A stretch of DNA of 12,245 nt from an uncultured Collinsella sp. (GTDB taxonomy: Bacteria > Actinomycetota > Coriobacteriia > Coriobacteriales > Coriobacteriaceae). The stretch covers positions 1-12,245 of the forward strand of contig CAUGVQ010000059.1 in assembly GCA_959602875.1 (NCBI GenBank), in the 5' to 3' direction. The translations under genes were made by a program, and so were the position numbers. Positions 5,555-12,230 of the stretch are shown one piece after another. The notes under the pieces are model-generated. The model ran no database searches and was not told the origin of the DNA. It saw only the letters and a list, made by a program, of their open reading frames with translations. Each line of letters starts with the position of its first letter. Position 1 is the stretch's first letter.

Positions 5555-6973
5555 CTACGCGCCGAGCTCCTCCGCTGCAAAGGCGGCAAGCCGGCGCACG
5601 ACCTCGCGCATCTCCTTCTCATGCGTGCGGGGATGGATCGCGCAGAGGCGCAACACTTTCTTGCCGGCGAGCTCGGTGGTGAAGACGCCCGCGTAGCCGC
5701 TCTCGAGCATGCGCGCGGAGACGCGTGTGTTGAGGGCATCGCGCTCGGGTTCGCTCATGCCGGCCGGTGCGAAGCGGAAGTTCACCATGGCCATCTGCGC
5801 GGGCGAGACAATCTCGACATCCGGCGTGGCGCGCAGCTCGTCTTCCGCCCAACGGGCGAGGTCGAAACCATGCTCGATGCAGTCGGCCATGCCGTCGGCG
5901 CCCATCACCTGCAACGTGAACCACAGCTTGAGCCCGCGCGCAGGGCGGGTAAGCTCGGGCCCCAGGTCCCAAGGATTCACCAGATCCGCGTCGCCCTCGA
6001 GGTCGGCGAGGTACTCGGGGTGCGCGCTGAAGCTCTTGAGAAGCGTGCGCTCGTCGCGCACAAGCAGCATACTGCATGAATAGGTCTGGAAAAGCCACTT
6101 ATGCGCGTCCCAGCTGAGCGAGTCGGCGAGCTCCACACCCGTGAGCAGGTCGCGATAGCGCGTGAGAAGCACGCTTGCGCCAAAGGCCCCATCGACGTGC
6201 ATCCACAAGCCCTCGCGCCGGCAGATGGCGGCGACCTCGGGCAGGGGGTCAACCGACCCCGTATTGGTGGTGCCCGCCGTGGCGATGACCATGAACGGGG
6301 CGAGTCCGGCCGCCCGGTCCTCATGAATGGCGCGCGCGAGCTCGTCGGTCCTCATACGGAACAGGTCGTCGACCGCAATGGTGCGGATGCGTGCATCGGT
6401 CACGCCCATCATGCGCAGACCCTTGGCGACCGAGCTGTGCGTCTGCCCGGACACGTACGCCACCGCGCGCGGCCAATCGCGCTCGTCGAGAACCGTGTCG
6501 CGCGCCGCCACACAGGCGGTGAAGTTTGCCATCGATCCGCCCGAGACAAAGGTTCCGCTCGCACCCGCCGGGAATCCCGCCTTGTCGCAGAGCCAGCGGA
6601 TGAGACCCTCCTCTACGGCATGTCCCGCGGGATAGTTGGCCACACTTCCCGCATGGCGGTTGTATCCCGCTGAGATCATATCGCCCAGCCACGAGATGGC
6701 CGAGGTGGGCCCCGGGACAAAGCCCATGAAGCGAGCATGGTCGGCGTTGTAGCCGTAGCCGATCACATCGCGCTCCATCTCGCGGACGACCTCCTCAAGC
6801 GGACGCCCTTCAGCGGGGATGGCACGCTCCGCGAGCCGGGTGAGGTGTTCCGGCGCGGGCTCGTTGATGACCGGCCCGTCCGACAGGTTGCGATTGCGCT
6901 CAAAGAGGTCGCATACAAAGCGCACGGCGGCGCGCTCGACCTCTTGCTCCATCTGCGTCTCGCGGGTGTACAT
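5555..6973 (-). CDS. Group II PLP-dependent amino-acid decarboxylase (aromatic type)
   Basis: The 472-residue product belongs to the pyridoxal-phosphate group II decarboxylases (aromatic-L-amino-acid, tyrosine, tryptophan, glutamate), which remove CO2 from an amino acid to give an amine. Visible landmarks are GFVPGPTSAISWLGDM (84-99), VSGGSMANF (143-151, PLP phosphate cup), QTHSSVAKG (177-185, stacking His), TAGTTNTGSVDPL (232-244), HVDGAFG (259-265, Asp261 to the pyridine nitrogen) and SLSWDAHKWLF (285-295, with Lys292 as the Schiff-base lysine). The architecture is full length. The substrate cannot be fixed; a bulky aromatic or branched amino acid is the family expectation. The ATG at 6973 has GGGAGG 6 bases upstream. 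It is divergent from a LysR regulator that probably controls it. Anchored on RGLKLWF, the position of the mammalian catalytic-loop tyrosine seems not to be Tyr here. Confidence 0.92.
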   Translation of the reverse strand: MYTRETQMEQEVERAAVRFVCDLFERNRNLSDGPVINEPAPEHLTRLAERAIPAEGRPLEEVVREMERDVIGYGYNADHARFMGFVPGPTSAISWLGDMISAGYNRHAGSVANYPAGHAVEEGLIRWLCDKAGFPAGASGTFVSGGSMANFTACVAARDTVLDERDWPRAVAYVSGQTHSSVAKGLRMMGVTDARIRTIAVDDLFRMRTDELARAIHEDRAAGLAPFMVIATAGTTNTGSVDPLPEVAAICRREGLWMHVDGAFGASVLLTRYRDLLTGVELADSLSWDAHKWLFQTYSCSMLLVRDERTLLKSFSAHPEYLADLEGDADLVNPWDLGPELTRPARGLKLWFTLQVMGADGMADCIEHGFDLARWAEDELRATPDVEIVSPAQMAMVNFRFAPAGMSEPERDALNTRVSARMLESGYAGVFTTELAGKKVLRLCAIHPRTHEKEMREVVRRLAAFAAEELGA

Positions 6974-7049
6974 GGGCGTCCTCCCTCGTTGCGTTCGTGC
7001 GGTACGGCATTATCATCGTTGGGAGTTGTCCATATGTAAAATTCATACT

Positions 7050-7058
7050 TGCTATACT
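7050..7058 (+). promoter_or_regulatory. Probable lysR promoter (extended -10)
   Basis: The plus strand reads TGCTATACT: TG at 7050-7051 and TATACT at 7053-7058, matching five of six consensus -10 positions with a TG extension. No -35 lies at standard spacing. Transcription would start near 7065, inside the palindrome at 7061-7077 and about 50 bases before the lysR ATG. Confidence 0.5.
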
Positions 7059-7060
7059 TG

Positions 7061-7077
7061 TATCAATATTATTGATA
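7061..7077. promoter_or_regulatory. LysR-type operator palindrome
   Basis: TATCAATATTATTGATA is a perfect palindrome with 8-bp arms around one central base. Within it, TCAATATTATTGA has the T-N11-A form typical of LysR-family recognition sites. It lies in the only spacer between the divergent decarboxylase and regulator genes. It overlaps the predicted start of lysR transcription and, on the minus strand, a -35-like TTGATA. That position would suit autorepression of lysR with activation of the decarboxylase, but this is inferred. Confidence 0.65.
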
Positions 7078-7116
7078 GCTCTCTGAAGCAGTACGGACCG
7101 TGGAAAGGGGCGAGGT

Positions 7117-8019
7117 ATGGAGCTTCGCGTAGTGGAGACCTTCTTGAAAGTTGCCGAAGTGGGCAGCTTCTCGCATGCCGCCGCCAAGCTCGGCTATTCC
7201 CAATCTGCGGTCACCATGCAGATCAAGCAGCTGGAAGCCGAGCTCGGTGCGGCACTTTTCGAGCGGGTACCGCGCGGCGTTGTTCTGACCGACGCGGGCC
7301 GCACCTTTGCCTTTCATGCCCACATTCTCATGGAGGCAGCGTCTGCCGCCGCGGCAGCTGTCTCCCCTGCCGCCGACGAGGGAGACCTGACCGGCACCCT
7401 TCGCATCGGCAGCGTGGAGTCAACTGCCACCTCGCTGCTGCCGCCCGTGCTTGCCGCATTTGCGCGCGAACATCCTGCGGCGCAGGTCGTGGTGTTGACA
7501 TCCGCCCTCGAGGAGCTTGCCGACAAATGCCGCAGAGGTGAACTCGATCTTATACTCACCTTCGAGCAGCCTATAACGCTTCCGGGCTTTACACGGGAGA
7601 CGCTACGCGACGAAGCGGTGGTGCTTGTAGCCGCACCCGGCCTTGTTCCCGAGGCCAATACCGCGATCGACCCCAAGGGTCTGGCGCGCCTGCCCTTTGT
7701 CCTGACAGAACGAGGCGAGAGCTACCGGCACGATTTCGACCGCGCCCTCGCCGAGCATGATATTGTTGTCACTCCTACTATCGAGACGGGCAGCACCGAG
7801 ATGCTCGTTCGCCTTGCGGCCGACGGCGCGGGCGTCGCGCTGGTGCCGCGCTTCTCTGCCTCAACCGCCTTGAAAACCGGATCGCTCGTTCAGCTTCACA
7901 CCACCCTCGAGCTGCCCCGTATGGCAATCCAACTCCTATATCGTGACCAAAAGTGGGTAACTCCTGTTATGGAGGCGTTTATGCGGCTCTTGCGCTCCAC
8001 AACCGCCCAGAACACCTGA
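7117..8019 (+). CDS. LysR-family transcriptional regulator
   Basis: The 300-residue product has the usual LysR length and layout. The N-terminal winged helix-turn-helix covers about 1-60: LRVVETFLKVAEVGSFSHAAAKLGYSQSAVTMQIKQLEAELG, then ALFERVPRGVVLTDAGRTF. The periplasmic-binding-protein-like effector domain spans about 88-295. GTLRIGSVEST (about 93-103) starts its first lobe, and LVRLAADGAGVALVPRF is the typical return strand and helix near 230-247. The ATG at 7117 is preceded by AAAGGGGCGAGG. The gene is divergent from the decarboxylase, with a LysR-type palindrome between them, so control of that gene is likely; the effector may be the decarboxylase substrate or a related compound. Its 3' end lies three bases from a convergent gene, without room for a terminator. 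Confidence 0.93.
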   Translation: MELRVVETFLKVAEVGSFSHAAAKLGYSQSAVTMQIKQLEAELGAALFERVPRGVVLTDAGRTFAFHAHILMEAASAAAAAVSPAADEGDLTGTLRIGSVESTATSLLPPVLAAFAREHPAAQVVVLTSALEELADKCRRGELDLILTFEQPITLPGFTRETLRDEAVVLVAAPGLVPEANTAIDPKGLARLPFVLTERGESYRHDFDRALAEHDIVVTPTIETGSTEMLVRLAADGAGVALVPRFSASTALKTGSLVQLHTTLELPRMAIQLLYRDQKWVTPVMEAFMRLLRSTTAQNT

Positions 8020-8022
8020 CGC

Positions 8023-8586
8023 TTACGCCACGAGCGCAAACGCGTGAGCAGATGCCGACGCGCAGTTCGCGAGGCACTCCACCACGTACTCAGTATCCTC
8101 GCCATAAGAAAGCGCGTCGAGCCCCCGGACGAGCAGCTCGTTCACCTCGTCCGACATGGCACCGAGCGACATGCCACGCTGCGCCGCCAAGGCAATGCCC
8201 ATAAGCTCGGCAAGAAGATGGGCGCGCATTGTCGGCTTTCCCGACGCCTCGCCCATGGCATGACGCACATCCGCGGCGCTTCCCTGCGAGACGCCGCGAT
8301 GCGCCGCCACATGCTCGCTGCGGGCGCGCACGACCTCCGAGAGAGCACCAAGCTCCACGGCGCTCGTCGATGCAGCCGCAGCCGCCAAGCCATCAATTAC
8401 AACACCAAAGGCCTGCCCGCAAGGCATAAAGCTCGGGTCGGCATCCATAGCGGCGGCCATCGTCGCCCCCAGACCCGCGAGCTCCGCAACCAAGGCGCGG
8501 CGAGCATCCTCCGCCTCAAGTGCCGCCTCGCGAACGCTCGGCTCGGCAGCAGCAACCGCACCGTGCATGACCGTATTCTCAGACAT
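8023..8586 (-). CDS. Alanine-rich protein of unknown function
   Basis: The frame encodes 187 residues when started at the ATG at 8586, chosen because GAAAGG lies 8 bases upstream (the same arrangement as leuD). The frame stays open for 37 more codons, but those run through the hairpin at 8607-8620 and look non-coding. I do not recognise a family. The protein is very rich in alanine and looks almost wholly helical. It has no signal peptide and no convincing membrane helix; the most hydrophobic part (58-75, AFGVVIDGLAAAAASTSA) is interrupted by Asp. Three cysteines occur (56, 171, 175), the last two spaced CLANC near the C-terminus. It has its own leader region and converges on lysR with a 3-base gap, so no operon partner is visible. 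A cytoplasmic helical-bundle protein is the most that can be said. Confidence 0.7.
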   Translation of the reverse strand: MSENTVMHGAVAAAEPSVREAALEAEDARRALVAELAGLGATMAAAMDADPSFMPCGQAFGVVIDGLAAAAASTSAVELGALSEVVRARSEHVAAHRGVSQGSAADVRHAMGEASGKPTMRAHLLAELMGIALAAQRGMSLGAMSDEVNELLVRGLDALSYGEDTEYVVECLANCASASAHAFALVA

Positions 8587-8606
8587 AATCGAGACCTTTC
8601 TCAAAA

Positions 8607-8620
8607 GCGCCCTCGGGCGC
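8607..8620 (-). promoter_or_regulatory. Small hairpin with TTTT in the 5' leader of the 187-residue gene
   Basis: GCGCCC-TC-GGGCGC is a perfect inverted repeat. On the minus strand it is followed at once by TTTTGAG and, 20 bases later, by the start codon at 8586, with the GAAAGG ribosome site in between. The form is that of a short intrinsic terminator (5-bp stem with CGAG tetraloop) inside the leader, as in an attenuator. No leader peptide or alternative pairing was identified. Confidence 0.35.
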
Positions 8621-8689
8621 GCAGTCGGCAATACGCTACCAATTAGATAACGTATTTCCTTGTCCGAGGTATTATGCCGTCCCCGGTCC

Positions 8690-8707
8690 TTGCTCAAACA
8701 GTCTTCA
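8690..8707 (+). repeat. Degenerate solitary copy of the leu hairpin core
   Basis: TTGCTCAAACAGTCTTCA resembles the conserved half of the leu-operon repeat (GTGCTCAGACAGTCCTCG), matching 14 of 18 positions including TGCTCA and ACAGTC. The second half of the core and the stem arms are not recognisable. It may be a decayed remnant of the same element or a chance match. Confidence 0.3.
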
Positions 8708-8762
8708 TCAATTCCGCCGAAAGGGATAAGTCCTTCCTAATGTGTTGCCATAAGCGCACTTT

Positions 8763-8788
8763 GGGGCGTCACGTTACGGTGACGCCCC
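8763..8788. terminator. Hairpin downstream of the HAAS-domain gene
   Basis: GGGGCGTCAC (8763-8772) pairs perfectly with GTGACGCCCC (8779-8788) around a 6-base loop. It lies 58 bases after the stop codon of the minus-strand membrane protein gene, in an otherwise gene-free stretch (8587-8846), so a transcription-ending or message-stabilising role is plausible. No T run follows on the minus strand (AAAGTGC), and none on the plus strand, so it is not a canonical intrinsic terminator. Confidence 0.5.
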
Positions 8789-8846
8789 ATGCAAAAACGT
8801 TTGCGAATTACCGTCCTGCAACCCAACGTAGACAGAACGTATCTAC

Positions 8847-10007
8847 TTACTCGACCTCTGCGTAATCGATCTGGCGCTCGCAGAAGTTCTCGCGGAACAC
8901 GTAGTCGCGCACAGCCTGCCACGCCTCCTCGCTCGCAAAGAGCGAGCTGTCAAGCGCTGCGATGGCACCGTTGCTTGCGTTGCTATAGGCGTGTTCGAGC
9001 GTTGCGCGGTCAAACGTGTAGGTATCGGTGTCGTAGTCGCTGTCGTAGCGCTCATGCACCGTGATGGTCACTTGCTGGATGTCGCTGTGGGCGCTCATAA
9101 GGGCCGTAGCGTTGTAGAGGAGCGCCCGGTCGATGGCGTCACCATCAATAAGGTCAGAGACGTTGTCGTAGCGCACGTTAAACCTCACCTGCTGGGTATC
9201 GCTGCCCGTGGAACCCGCATACTCGCTAAGCGGCAGCGACTGCACCATGTTTGCCGGAGCGTTGCCAGCACCCGCCGTCTCAGCCAAGCTTGCGGCGGTC
9301 TGGTTGGCGATGACGCTATCGAGCGCGCTCGTAGCCTCGTACTCCGCCTGGTCCTCGGGGTCCTCGAAACGAGGCGTGGTCGACTGCCCCTGGCCGGTGG
9401 TGCCGGCAGCATTGCCGTTGCCCGTGACGTTGCTGTTACTCGTGGCGCCGTTGTTGCCCGCGGCATTTCCGTTGCCCGTTGCGCTGTCCGCCGTGCCGTT
9501 GCCAGTGCCCTGCACGGTGTTGGCAGTCGTAACCTGCCCCTGAGCATCATCGGTCACGCCAAAGGAGACACAGCCAACCGCGAGGAGCCCAAAAAACGCC
9601 GCGAACACGACGAATACGAGCGCAATCAAGCTCGCGATGAGGACCTTTGACGTGATCTTGCGGCCCATCGCAGGCGTGGCAAGGTCTGCCAGCTCCGGTT
9701 CTGCCCGAGGCGGCACGGGCGCGCCTGCAGCGCGCTCAACGGTGGCACCGGGCAGCACCGTGGTCTCAGCAGCCGGCGCTTCGGTTTCAACCGCCTCGTC
9801 TGCATCTTCATCCGCGAGAACGTCCTCGACGCTCGTGATGCTCGCCTTGGTCTTCTCGAGAGCCTCGGCAGCATCCATGCCGCTCGCCAGATAATCCTCG
9901 TAGCGCGCAACGAGGTTCCCGTACATCTCCTCTTTCAGCTCGATCATCTCTGCCGAGAGGACCTTGCCCTCAAAGAGATGCTCGACGTACATCCTCAGCC
10001 CGTTCAT
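8847..10007 (-). CDS. HAAS/DUF1700-like single-pass membrane protein, PadR partner
   Basis: The 386-residue product has four parts. Residues 1-65 are charged and helical (LSAEMIELKEEMYGNLVARYEDYL, then DAAEALEKTKASITSVEDVL) and resemble the HAAS/DUF1700-type cytoplasmic domain found next to PadR regulators. An Ala/Glu/Pro-rich linker follows (66-115). One membrane helix covers about 121-147 (KVLIASLIALVFVVFAAFFG onward). Then comes an Asn/Gly/Thr-rich linker (156-212) and a C-terminal domain (about 215-386) that should lie outside the cell. The C-terminal domain (VRFNVRYDNVSDLIDGDAIDR, 275-294) vaguely recalls DUF4825, but I am not sure. The ATG overlaps the padR stop as ATGA, so the two are co-translated. 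The protein probably senses or transmits an envelope signal connected with PadR; the mechanism is not known from the sequence. Confidence 0.75.
   Translation of the reverse strand: MNGLRMYVEHLFEGKVLSAEMIELKEEMYGNLVARYEDYLASGMDAAEALEKTKASITSVEDVLADEDADEAVETEAPAAETTVLPGATVERAAGAPVPPRAEPELADLATPAMGRKITSKVLIASLIALVFVVFAAFFGLLAVGCVSFGVTDDAQGQVTTANTVQGTGNGTADSATGNGNAAGNNGATSNSNVTGNGNAAGTTGQGQSTTPRFEDPEDQAEYEATSALDSVIANQTAASLAETAGAGNAPANMVQSLPLSEYAGSTGSDTQQVRFNVRYDNVSDLIDGDAIDRALLYNATALMSAHSDIQQVTITVHERYDSDYDTDTYTFDRATLEHAYSNASNGAIAALDSSLFASEEAWQAVRDYVFRENFCERQIDYAEVE
9372..9542 (-). repeat. Low-complexity Asn/Gly/Thr linker in the HAAS-domain protein
   Basis: Residues 156-212 of the membrane protein contain TGNG or TGNGN at about 168, 177 and 195, with NAAG at 181 and 199, encoded by repeated GTTGCC-type units on the plus strand. 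The segment lies just outside the predicted membrane helix and is probably a flexible spacer. Unequal recombination could vary its length between strains. Confidence 0.5.
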
Positions 10008-10354
10008 CTCTCTCCCCCGTCCTGCTTGAGCAAGCGGTCGATAATCTCGCGTACATGCACCCAGCGCTCGGTAGCGGCGGCTAATTCGGTCTTACCCGTA
10101 TCGGTTACGCGGTAGTACTTGCGCCGCGCCCCCTGGGTCTCGTCGCCCCAGTAACTCTCCACAAAGCCTTGGCTCTCGAGGCGCTTCAGGCTCGTGTAGA
10201 GCGAGGGCTCCTTCATCTCGTACGCGCCCCGGCTGGTCTGGGCAATCTCCTTCAGGATCTCGTACCCATAGCTGTCTCCGTCCGAGAGCACGCACAGGAT
10301 GATGGCATCGATGTTTCCACGAATAAGGTCGCTCACTGCATCGCGTGTGGCCAT
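10004..10354 (-). CDS. PadR-family transcriptional regulator
   Basis: The 116-residue product is a small PadR repressor. It has a winged helix-turn-helix over about 8-85: NIDAIILCVLSDGDSYGYEILKEI (14-37), EPSLYTSLKRLESQGFVESYW (49-69) and ARRKYYRVTDTGKTEL (76-91, the wing), followed by a dimerisation helix (92-112). The ATG at 10354 is chosen because AAGGAGGTGA stands immediately upstream. A GTG at 10384 would add ten residues unlike the family. The stop overlaps the start of the HAAS-domain gene (ATGA), so the two are one translational unit. PadR proteins of this type usually repress their own operon and are released by small molecules or stress; the palindromic AT-rich region upstream is a likely operator. 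Confidence 0.92.
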   Translation of the reverse strand: MATRDAVSDLIRGNIDAIILCVLSDGDSYGYEILKEIAQTSRGAYEMKEPSLYTSLKRLESQGFVESYWGDETQGARRKYYRVTDTGKTELAAATERWVHVREIIDRLLKQDGGER

Positions 10355-10384
10355 CGCGTCACCTCCTTGGATGCTGTTCCTCAC

Positions 10385-10422
10385 ACATAATGTAACACGA
10401 TGTACTATGTCTATCGATATAC
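10385..10422 (-). promoter_or_regulatory. padR promoter and candidate PadR operator
   Basis: On the minus strand a -35-like TAGACA (10413-10408) and a -10-like TTATGT (10390-10385) stand exactly 17 bases apart, about 30 bases before the padR start. Overlapping the -35 is the near-palindrome GTCTATCGATATAC (10409-10422) with a perfect TATCGATA centre. An AT-rich run lies just upstream (10420-10440). The position suits autorepression by PadR. Both calls are motif readings. Confidence 0.45.
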
Positions 10423-10477
10423 TTTTTTATAAATAGATTTCGCTGTTTTGTCGCCTTGCCCCTAGCCTCACTCTTTG

Positions 10478-12097
10478 CTAACCCGACGCGGGCCCTCTCA
10501 ACAGCGTAATTACATAGGTATCGCGCTCGTAAGGACTCCAAATGGTCTGCGTCTCCAACTTGGTAAACCCGCGTTCCAGAAGGTCCTTCACAGCGGCGCT
10601 ATCCTCTCCTTGTCTGCGCGATAGCCAAACGATCTCTCCGCCAGGGGCAGATGACGTCAGCGCCTCCGTATCCTCGGTACAGGTGAGCTCCGGAGCAAAG
10701 CAGTCATATGCCGCAGACCAATAGCCCGAGATGTCATCTGCATACACAAGCTCCGGCCCAAGCTCAGACGCCGTCTCCGGCGCCTCACCGTCTACGAGCT
10801 CGTGCGTAGCCAACGTTCCCAAGGCGATGATGTCGTTGGAGACGACGGGGCGGAGCCCCCCATCATCTCTGTACGCAGCTTCAAGCACAGCGTCGTGCAC
10901 GGCGCTATTTGCCGGGTCATAGGCAAGTTCTGCAGCTGATATGGTCTGAAAGAGCGCCAATGCTGCGAGCATTGCCCCGGCAAGTATGCGCCATCTTCTG
11001 CGCGCCCGCATCCTGCAAACACTCACGGCAAGGGCGAGCATCAGGGGCGGCAGCGCGATCACAAGGTAACGGTAATAGAGCACCATCGTTCCCAGTACAA
11101 GGGAGACCGCCCCACCGAGCACAATGATACCAAGGTAAAGGACAGCTCCTCGACGAAGCGCCATCGCAGGGCGTTCCTCACTCTTTAGCAACGCGATGTT
11201 GCCCGCCAGGAGGCATCTCGCTGCACAGAGGGTAAGCACTACCGCCACGACCATAAGAACGCCTGGCAACAGGGCGGATGCCTCATCCCCAAACAGGCGC
11301 GCCGCCCCCACGCTCATCGCGGGGGTAATGAGCGGATACAAGACGAGCTGCGCCAGTGATTTCACTCCGAGCGGCGCTATCCAGAACCTGCCGCCTGCCA
11401 TATCTCCCACCTTTGCGATAAGGGTGAGCAGCCAAGGCGCGTATAAGGCAACCTGCAGCACAGCGCTTACCGCAAACCGCAACGCCTCACGGCGCGGCGC
11501 ACGCACGCGCACAAGCTCGATAAGAACCATAAGGTTGAGCATAAATGCAGCAAGCAGCGCATAGTAGTGCAGCGACGCCGCCGCAAAGCTCGAAACACCA
11601 AAGACAAGCCACCAGGAAAGAGGCACGTTCTCGTCCGGCTTCTGGCAAAGCGCATACACGATGCGCAGCGCCACAAGGAAGCACAGCATGACGGCGAACA
11701 TCGCCCAGCTGTACATGCGGATCTCGGTCGCTTGAAAGAGGACATACGGGGTGAAGAACACGAGCGCACTGTAGAGGAGCCCTATGCGCGCCCCAAAGTC
11801 CCGTCGCGCGAGCGTGGGGCCCAGCAACGCCGCGGCAATCATGCCAGCGACACTGAACAGTCGATAAGCGATAACGCTTTCACCAAACAGCGAGCACACT
11901 CCATGCAGGAGAATGTAGTAGAGGAGAGGATGCACGTCCTCGGCGCCGATGCGCCAGATCTCAGGCAGGCTCTGGCGAGCAAGCGCAATGGAGTAAGCCT
12001 CGTCAAACCAGAACACATCGGTGAGGGCGGGTGCCAACATAAGCGCAGCACCCGCCACAAAAACGGCAATAAAGCCGATTCTCATGCGCTGGCTCAT
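10478..12097 (-). CDS. Polytopic membrane glycosyltransferase, GT-C / family 39-like
   Basis: The 539-residue product looks like a GT-C fold glycosyltransferase of the GT39/ArnT/PMT type, which transfers sugars from polyprenyl-phosphate donors outside the membrane. The first helix (about 6-25) is followed by a loop with FWFDEAYSIALA (29-40; Asp32-Glu33 matches the catalytic acidic pair) and DVHPLLYYILLH (54-65), then TEIRMYSW (124-131). About ten further hydrophobic helices reach residue 395, including YYRYLVIALPPL (341-352), and a soluble domain of about 145 residues ends the protein outside the membrane. The acceptor, whether protein, cell-wall polymer or lipid, cannot be told. The ATG at 12097 has GGGGAGAGG 4 bases upstream. 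A terminator hairpin isolates it from the gene before, while no terminator is seen between it and padR. Confidence 0.8.
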   Translation of the reverse strand: MSQRMRIGFIAVFVAGAALMLAPALTDVFWFDEAYSIALARQSLPEIWRIGAEDVHPLLYYILLHGVCSLFGESVIAYRLFSVAGMIAAALLGPTLARRDFGARIGLLYSALVFFTPYVLFQATEIRMYSWAMFAVMLCFLVALRIVYALCQKPDENVPLSWWLVFGVSSFAAASLHYYALLAAFMLNLMVLIELVRVRAPRREALRFAVSAVLQVALYAPWLLTLIAKVGDMAGGRFWIAPLGVKSLAQLVLYPLITPAMSVGAARLFGDEASALLPGVLMVVAVVLTLCAARCLLAGNIALLKSEERPAMALRRGAVLYLGIIVLGGAVSLVLGTMVLYYRYLVIALPPLMLALAVSVCRMRARRRWRILAGAMLAALALFQTISAAELAYDPANSAVHDAVLEAAYRDDGGLRPVVSNDIIALGTLATHELVDGEAPETASELGPELVYADDISGYWSAAYDCFAPELTCTEDTEALTSSAPGGEIVWLSRRQGEDSAAVKDLLERGFTKLETQTIWSPYERDTYVITLLRGPASG

Positions 12098-12172
12098 AGC
12101 ACCTCTCCCCTGTTAGCGTGACGTCGCGCAACCCGCCCGGCTACGATGAGCATCATGCCACCCTAACACGAA

Positions 12173-12205
12173 AGGCCCGACTCCGCCAGAGACGGAATCG
12201 GGCCT
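12173..12205 (-). terminator. Intrinsic terminator of the gene upstream of the glycosyltransferase
   Basis: AGGCCCGA (12173-12180) pairs with TCGGGCCT (12198-12205), and TCCG/CGGA continue the stem after one C-A mismatch, with a 7-base loop. On the minus strand the stem ends in CCTTTCG, a short T run. It separates a minus-strand gene entering from the right from the glycosyltransferase gene. Confidence 0.6.
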
Positions 12206-12230
12206 AACAAGGCTTCAGTATGTCGGCGAA

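Noticed and set aside
8587..8697. 37-codon N-terminal extension of the 187-residue protein
   Set aside because: It covers the GC-rich hairpin and has no ribosome site at its start, whereas the ATG at 8586 has GAAAGG at 8 bases.
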